Source: Bostrychus sinensis | Lineage: Eukaryota; Chordata; Actinopteri; Gobiiformes; Eleotridae | Reading direction: 5' to 3' | Length of the DNA: 64,000 bases | Assembly (NCBI GenBank): GCA_020698575.1 | Contig: CM036248.1 | Coordinates: forward strand, 17,711,229 to 17,775,228 | Shown: piece by piece, positions 58,642 through 64,000 of the stretch | How the letters are laid out: the number at the start of each line of letters is the position of its first letter | Position numbering within the stretch: position 1 is the first letter of the stretch | The notes under the pieces: model-generated | What the model saw: the letters and a program-made list of their open reading frames with translations, nothing else | Told to the model about the DNA's origin: nothing | Database searches by the model: none | Position numbers and translations under genes: made by a program

Positions 58642-60203
58642 CCATATGGTGTGACAGGTAAACAATTTAATATAAAATATAAAAACTAAATAATATTTTC
58701 TTAAAATACCCAGTTCACCATGCCTCTCACTGCTTTTTAGACATTTGCCATTTTCTCTGCACAAATTTGCTACATTTTGCACTTTTTTATTAATAATCAA
58801 GCAAAATGTTTCACCTTTTTTGAGTTTCCAAAGAAATTTTTATTTAATTTTGACAAGTTTTGATAAAATTCAGCTAAAATGATTGAAGTGCTTGCTCAAG
58901 GTCTTCTCCTTCTGTTGCACCAATATTTTTAGGGATTTTTTAATGATTTATTTTTATATTTTTACTTCTTCACAATTTTGAACATCACACCACAGTTCAA
59001 AACATGTTTATAAAATGCATTTACATTCTGCTAGTGACTCTGTTTAAGTAAATAAACCCAGAAGACTCATTATGGACATAAACTGTTTTGCGATTATTAT
59101 CTCTTCATTTTTAACAATCAGTTGTATTATTTACCTTGCCTCAAAATCAATCTAATTTGATGGAGCTGACAAAGCCCACTATGTATTTTTACTTGTTTGC
59201 AAACAAAAAATACATTAATTAAACTATATTTGATCTTTTTTTTCTTATCATAAAACAGTAAAAACAACCTGTTATTTCTCCACTATGTAGTGAAGAGTAC
59301 TGCGGCACAGTGCAACAGCTATATCCACAGTTTGACCAGGACTCTCTCCTGTGTGAGCTTCAGGTTGGACCTCTTCTGAGAAAACTACACTCTCAAACTG
59401 TTTTGGGCTTTTTCTGAAAAAGCAAACACTAAAAGTCTGCAAAAAAGACTTGCATAATTCAAGCTTTCATAAAATGAGTGTATTCACACAAAAGAAGCTG
59501 ATTTTTTCCTGGGACTCAGGGAAATATCAAAAATAAATATTAACATGGATTATCTGTATCAAATAAATAATTATTTATAAATATTTGTTGAAAATCTAAG
59601 TTTAGTTCATATGGTGTGACAATGATATCATACGGTGTGACGTCACTCCAGATGATAATAGTGGTCACTCCATATGATTTTTTGCCCACTTCTGTCTTGT
59701 TAAAAAGGCAACCAAATACTTAACATGTCATCAGACTCAGGTACACATTGCATATTAAGAATTCATTAGAATTTGACATCAGTATTTTTCAGTAAAAGTA
59801 CGTCACACTCAAAGACACCACTGGCTGACCACATTTTGGGATTTCCACATCACTGCATTTTTTTAGTAAAATTAAAAAAAAACTAAACCCACTTATAGAC
59901 ATTGTAGAGACATTTTTGCAGCTTTCTGACTGATTAAAATTTCTTTATCATGTTAATAGTAAAACTATAATCCATTCAAAAATCTAAATACTACTGTCAC
60001 TCCATATGATAGCCTTTTTATGGACAAAATGTTTTGGACCAGAACTTGCTTAAAAACAATGCACCAACTTTAAGATTTCTCTATCAGTTAAAAACGCTTG
60101 TACATATTCCTGGATTGGCAAATTAGCATTTTATTTTCCCTTTATTTGTATATATGCTGTTATTATTAAAGTCAGACATAGCCCAGACAGTCACACCATA
60201 TGA
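58642..60203. repeat. Seven dispersed copies of a 14-bp motif, TCATATGG(T/A)GTGAC
   Basis: Forward copies: 58642-58655 (ccatatggtgtgac), 59607-59620 (tcatatggtgtgac), 59628-59641 (tcatacggtgtgac). Reverse copies: 59642-59655 (gtcactccagatga), 59664-59677 and 59996-60009 (gtcactccatatga), 60190-60203 (gtcacaccatatga). The orientation switches once, at 59641/59642, where two copies abut head to head. The host region is AT-rich and has no long reading frame. Clustered, strand-symmetric short repeats are typical of subterminal transposase-binding sites of DNA transposons, but terminal repeats were not found. Confidence 0.75.
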
Positions 60204-61199
60204 CATTTTTGAAAGTCCCAAAAAACTAAATGCATCTTTATTATGTCTTAATAGAGCCATGCTAGAAGAGGTACTTTATGTCTTCACATAAATACATTTT
60301 AGTAGTGTATACACTACAGACACTGAAAATTAGATGTTTTGTCATTGACCCAAGTACTAGGTTGAAACAGTGGGGTAATGTGCTGTTGTGCATTGGCTGA
60401 ATTGGTTTATAATTGTTGAGAAACTTTGAAATTACATGCAAGCGTTTTTGTGAGAACTTGGCATTAAATAATATTTTCTTGGTGTGGAAGTTAAAAAGTT
60501 GCTGTTTATGGCCAAGTGTTGATGTTGAGCAGCGTGTGCTATTACGTATCAGTGCATTAGCCTCCCTTCGCCCAGAGTCCCCACCAGCTGTCACTGTATA
60601 CACTATATTTTGAGTGTGGATTATAGGTGTTTGCAAGGTGCTCTATTCTATAAGCTATGACACAGGTGCCTCTAAGTCTATGTGAACACTGTATTAACAC
60701 ATAAGAAGCCAAACACTGCATTCCTTGCATGAGCCTCATTAGAGAGGAACTTGTGATTTCGGGGGTATCACCTGAAGTCAACCAGCCGTAATTGGCCCAA
60801 CAGTTGTCGTGGAAACGGGCTGCAGCTGGCCAAGTGTAAGCTGACTGACCCTAGTGTCCATGTCGTCTCCCACAAACAAACACAGCCACGGAGCCGAGAA
60901 GACGATGCCATCACCATCATTGTGTGTCACTCTCTACACACAGACGACTTGATCCTGCCAAGATAACGAGGGAGTGAGACAAACATTACACAGCGAGAGA
61001 CAGGGATGCCAGTAGGTAGCCAGGCAAGATAAAAAAAACTACAGGCGCAAGAGCTGGGTTAAACTGAGAAGACAACACAACTTTGTCTATGTTTGGAAGG
61101 TTGCTTAGTAACTCTTTTTAGGTGAAAAAAGCATTCGAGACAAGAAAGTCATTGAGACAAAACTTTTTCCTGGTGAACGGCATTGAGGAAAATAGACAC

Positions 61200-61975
61200 T
61201 GATCAGGCATAACATTATGACCACTGAGAGGTAAAGTCAATAACACTAATTATCGCTTCATCATGACACAGTGGGTGAACATATTAGGCAGCAAGTTAAC
61301 ATTTTGTCCTCAAAGTTGATGTAATAATGTATAAAGCAGTAAAAATGGGAAAGTCTAAGGATTTGAGCGAGTTTCACAAGAGCCAAATTGTAATGACTTG
61401 GACCAGTGTTTCCCAACCAGGGGTACCGGGACCCCTAGGGGTATGGAAGCACATTGCAGGGGGTACGTGGAGTTATGTGACAATTTATAGAACCTTTGTA
61501 TACTTGGCTTTCAAAGACTAAAATAACCCTAAATCAGGATTAACCCAGGACTATAAAGAGGGATGGGACACTAAAGAAGGGCAAAACAGGGACTAAACCA
61601 AGGACTAAACCAGGTCTAAAACCAGAATTAAACCAGGAATAAACAAGAACTAAACTAGGTCTAAAACCAGAGTAAATCAGGTCCTGGGGTGACACAAAAC
61701 CAAAAAGGTTGGGAACCACTTGGCTTAGACGAGTGGGTTAGAGCATCTCCAAAACTGCAGCTCTTGAGGGGTGTTCCTGGTCTGCAGTGGTCAGTACCTG
61801 TTGGTCCAAGGATGAAACAGTGGTGAACCAGGGACAGCATATGTACATGGGAAGACTGACCCGTGTGGTCCAATTCAACAGACGAGCTACTGTGGCTCAA
61901 ATTGCTGAAGAAGTTAATGCTGGTTCTGATAAAAAAAGTGTCAGAATACGCATCAATACTGATCAGAGCTGAAGG
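61200..61975 (+). mobile_element. Tc1-like transposon relic, sense, interrupted by a MITE
   Basis: The left end is tgatcaggcataacattatgaccac. Then come the usual blocks attttgtcctcaaagttgatg, aaaatgggaaagtctaaggatttgagcgagtt, the interruption 61404-61722, and then agagcatctccaaaactgcagctctt, ggtctgcagtggtcagtacc, and cagacgagctactgtggctcaaattgctgaagaagttaatgc. These encode the N-terminal DNA-binding part of a Tc1-type transposase (KMGKSKDLSEFHKSQIV; RRATVAQIAEEVNAGSDKKSV). Frameshifts, the insertion and loss of the catalytic half make it non-functional. Confidence 0.8.
61404..61722. mobile_element. hAT-type MITE nested inside a Tc1 relic
   Basis: The left end CAGTGTTTCCCAACC and the reverse complement of the right end CAAGTGGTTCCCAACC are matching inverted repeats. 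Flanks ACTTGGAC (61396-61403) and GCTTAGAC (61723-61730) are an 8-bp duplication with two mismatches, of Tc1 sequence. The interior (61510-61680) is a degenerate array of GGACTAAACCAGG-like units, as at 16563-16655. The element must be younger than the Tc1 copy it splits. Confidence 0.8.
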
Positions 61976-62384
61976 CCAACAGTTGCAGCTGGTGTCTGTA
62001 GCTCCTCTGCCATTTAACTTGGAAAACCAACCACACTGAAGTTCATGGGATTTTATTTCCAGTTATAAAACTTGTTTCCATCAAAACCACTTTTTTTACT
62101 GATGTTTACATAACTTTAAAAAGATAATTTACCTCTATTTGCCATTTCACTGTGAACAAATGATTTAATGTCTTGAACTCAATAGTACTGTCACTTGCTG
62201 CCTGTTTATGTAATCAAATGGTTATTCCTCTAAGTCTGTGTTTAAGGAATTTGGATTCTGACAGAAAAGGCTTAAACAGCTTTGTTTTGTTAAGGTAAAT
62301 GGTGGAATTTCCAACTCCTTGACACACAGTGGAGCATTAGATTATTCCAAATGTTAGGCTCTTCTTTTTAGAATTGCCACATTT

Positions 62385-62850
62385 ACTACAAAAACTTGGG
62401 ACAATATGTAAAGTGTAAATAAATAACTTGTAGTTTGCAAATCTTATAAAACCACAAAACAATATTAACAATATTTTAAGTGTTGAAACTAAAATGATTT
62501 CATTTAAAAGAGAAAGCTAATTTTCAATTTGATGGCAGCAACATGTCTCAGAAACATTGGGACGAGGCAACCAAAAAATGAAAAAAAGTTGGAGTGAGCA
62601 TTTTACAACTACATAGGTTAATTGGCAACTTGGATGCTCATGATCTTAAAATCCTCAAGAGAAACTGCATTAAAAACTAACATAACATAATTCTGAACTG
62701 GAAATCACTGCATGATTCAGGAACACTCCCAGAAGTCATTTCTATGAACACAGGTAGCCATGCCACAGGTTATAGCTGTGTTAAGCAGATCCAGAACATG
62801 AACCTGATCCAGAAACACTCTGTCTTCTCTTCGCCAATGAGGTTTGTCTT
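62385..62850 (+). mobile_element. Tc1-like transposon relic ('AAACTTGGGACA' family)
   Basis: Blocks: aaaacttgggacaatatgtaaag, tagtttgcaaatcttataaaacc, aatttgatggcagcaacatgtctcag, ttgggacgaggcaacc, then aactgcattaaaaac and ggaaatcactgcatgattcaggaacac. The order equals fish Tc1-like elements whose ends contain GATGGCAGCAACA. No intact frame remains. Confidence 0.5.
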
Positions 62851-64000
62851 TTTCAAATTTAGAGTCATTTGACCATAGAGTTATGGTTTCCATTTTACTT
62901 CATTCCATTCTAAAAGCTGTTTATGGTCTATTGAGAATCAAATATAGTTTTATGTCTCAACTTTTTTGTTTGTATATTTGCTGTCCCTCGGCAATGTTTT
63001 TGTGTGCTTCTTCCTGTCTGTATGTAGCGTTTCTCTCCTAGCTCTCTGTGTGGATGTGTCCACACTTTTGTTTTTTTCATGTGTGTGTGTGCCTTTCTGC
63101 ACAGCGTGTCCATCAGCCATCTCATTATGATTGTCTGTTTTTACATCCCTTTGCCTCATTAAGCACCACACACAGCACACTGAGGACAGCAGCCCTCAAC
63201 TCCAGCGCCAATTTAGACCCTCTTTCTCTCTTGCGCGCTGGCTTTGTGTCTATGGCGTTGTCTCGGGGATATGGTCCTCTCTGCATCTCCTGTGTCACAA
63301 ATTACCTTGTTTCCTTGCATTAAGCCATTTCTCTCCTTAGCGTTATTCTCTTCCTCATATCCAACCCATCGGTGCTCATGGGATGTTGAGTTCAGTGCAC
63401 TCTTTATTTTAGGCCTGGGCACCGCTGACAGTTGTCCCAATGTCCACCCTGAAAGTAGTCTCCAGTAGCAATGTTTTGCAGTAAAAATAAAACACTAGAT
63501 TCAAAACTCTGTCAACATAGCAAGGCCTTACATTTTGCCAGATGTTATAGTTTTATTTTTAGGACTTTTGTTCCTGCTGTGAAATGCACACTTTTGTCCT
63601 TCACTTTTCAAAACAACTTGTTGGCAACCATAACAAAGGTGTTTGTGAAACCGAGGACAGAGAAGTGGATATCAAGGGACCAGATTTTTTACACAGCTAA
63701 AATCCGCCAGTGAGGATATGTTTTTGTTTATGTTTGTTTATGGGTTACTTCAAAAGTTATGGTTTGGTTTTGAAATAATGTTTTAAGAAAGTTCAGTATG
63801 TGGCCTAGGAACCAGTCGTTTATTGGTGGGTTTATTGGTGTGAAGTATGTTTTAAAAAATGTATATAATCTTTAAATTATGTACTTCTGTTAATTAATTG
63901 GTTTGTGTTACTTGTTTTTTTTTACATGATTAATTTACAGAGAGGAACTTGAATGCCTTGCCCTCTTTAAGTGCTTTTAGTTTTTGTTACTTGGGTAAAC

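Larger units (their letters stand above)
51721..64000 (+). other. 5' part of the intron following exon B
   Basis: The intron opens with GTAAGT. No exon encoding the expected continuation (V-N-E-I-Y-H-type sequence of the protease domain) was recognised up to the window end, so this intron is at least 12.3 kb. Besides listed repeats, 52180-54850, 55090-56070, 56350-57250, 60210-61195 and 62860-64000 show no gene. The interval 52440-53060 is somewhat more GC-rich and complex but has no convincing exon. Confidence 0.75.

Noticed and set aside
51721..64000. Next ADAMTS exon before the window end
   Set aside because: No stretch encoding the expected continuation of the metalloprotease domain was recognised; the intron appears to run past 64000.

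Overview
The window is vertebrate nuclear DNA, almost certainly from a teleost fish. It is AT-rich and densely packed with fish-type repeats: a Rex3 retrotransposon, tRNA-derived SINEs, Tc1-like relics, and hAT-type miniature elements (MITEs). Only two short stretches look like conserved host protein-coding sequence. Species cannot be named from the sequence alone.

Both coding stretches lie on the + strand and are consecutive exons of one ADAMTS2/3/14-family gene (procollagen N-endopeptidase), most probably adamts2. Exon A (17422-17593) encodes late propeptide. Exon B (51515-51720) encodes the end of the propeptide, a furin-type RTRR site and the start of the metalloprotease domain. The phases match (A ends phase 1, B ends phase 0) and together they give exactly 126 codons. 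Everything else is therefore intron: the 3' part of an upstream intron (1-17421), a complete intron of about 33.9 kb (17594-51514), and the 5' part of a downstream intron (51721-64000). Earlier exons (signal peptide, early propeptide) and the remaining catalytic, TSP1, spacer and PLAC exons lie outside the window.

The largest intronic feature is a nearly full-length Rex3 (RTE-clade) LINE on the - strand at 17893-21215, only 300 bp downstream of exon A. It keeps a 907-residue endonuclease/reverse-transcriptase reading frame, a GATG-type tail and a 14-bp target-site duplication with one mismatch, so it looks young; one frameshift separates the start of the endonuclease from the rest. Decayed pieces of another RTE-type polymerase occur at 28.5-28.9 kb (+) and 56.1-56.3 kb (-).

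Smaller elements fill the introns. These include a 1.36-kb element with long inverted repeats carrying YY1-like and E-box motifs (3337-4691) and hAT-type MITEs (5510-5883 with a nested tRNA-like SINE; 33054-33252 with a perfect 8-bp duplication; 61404-61722 inserted into a Tc1 relic). A 414-bp CpG-rich MITE with a perfect 9-bp duplication and a hairpin near each end lies at 26399-26812. There are also about fourteen copies of a SINE-like repeat ending in GCTGTGGCGACCCC, four TAC/GTA-rich repeats and several microsatellites.

The most unusual unexplained structure is at 58642-60203: seven copies of a 14-bp motif, TCATATGG(T/A)GTGAC, with the first three on one strand and the last four on the other.
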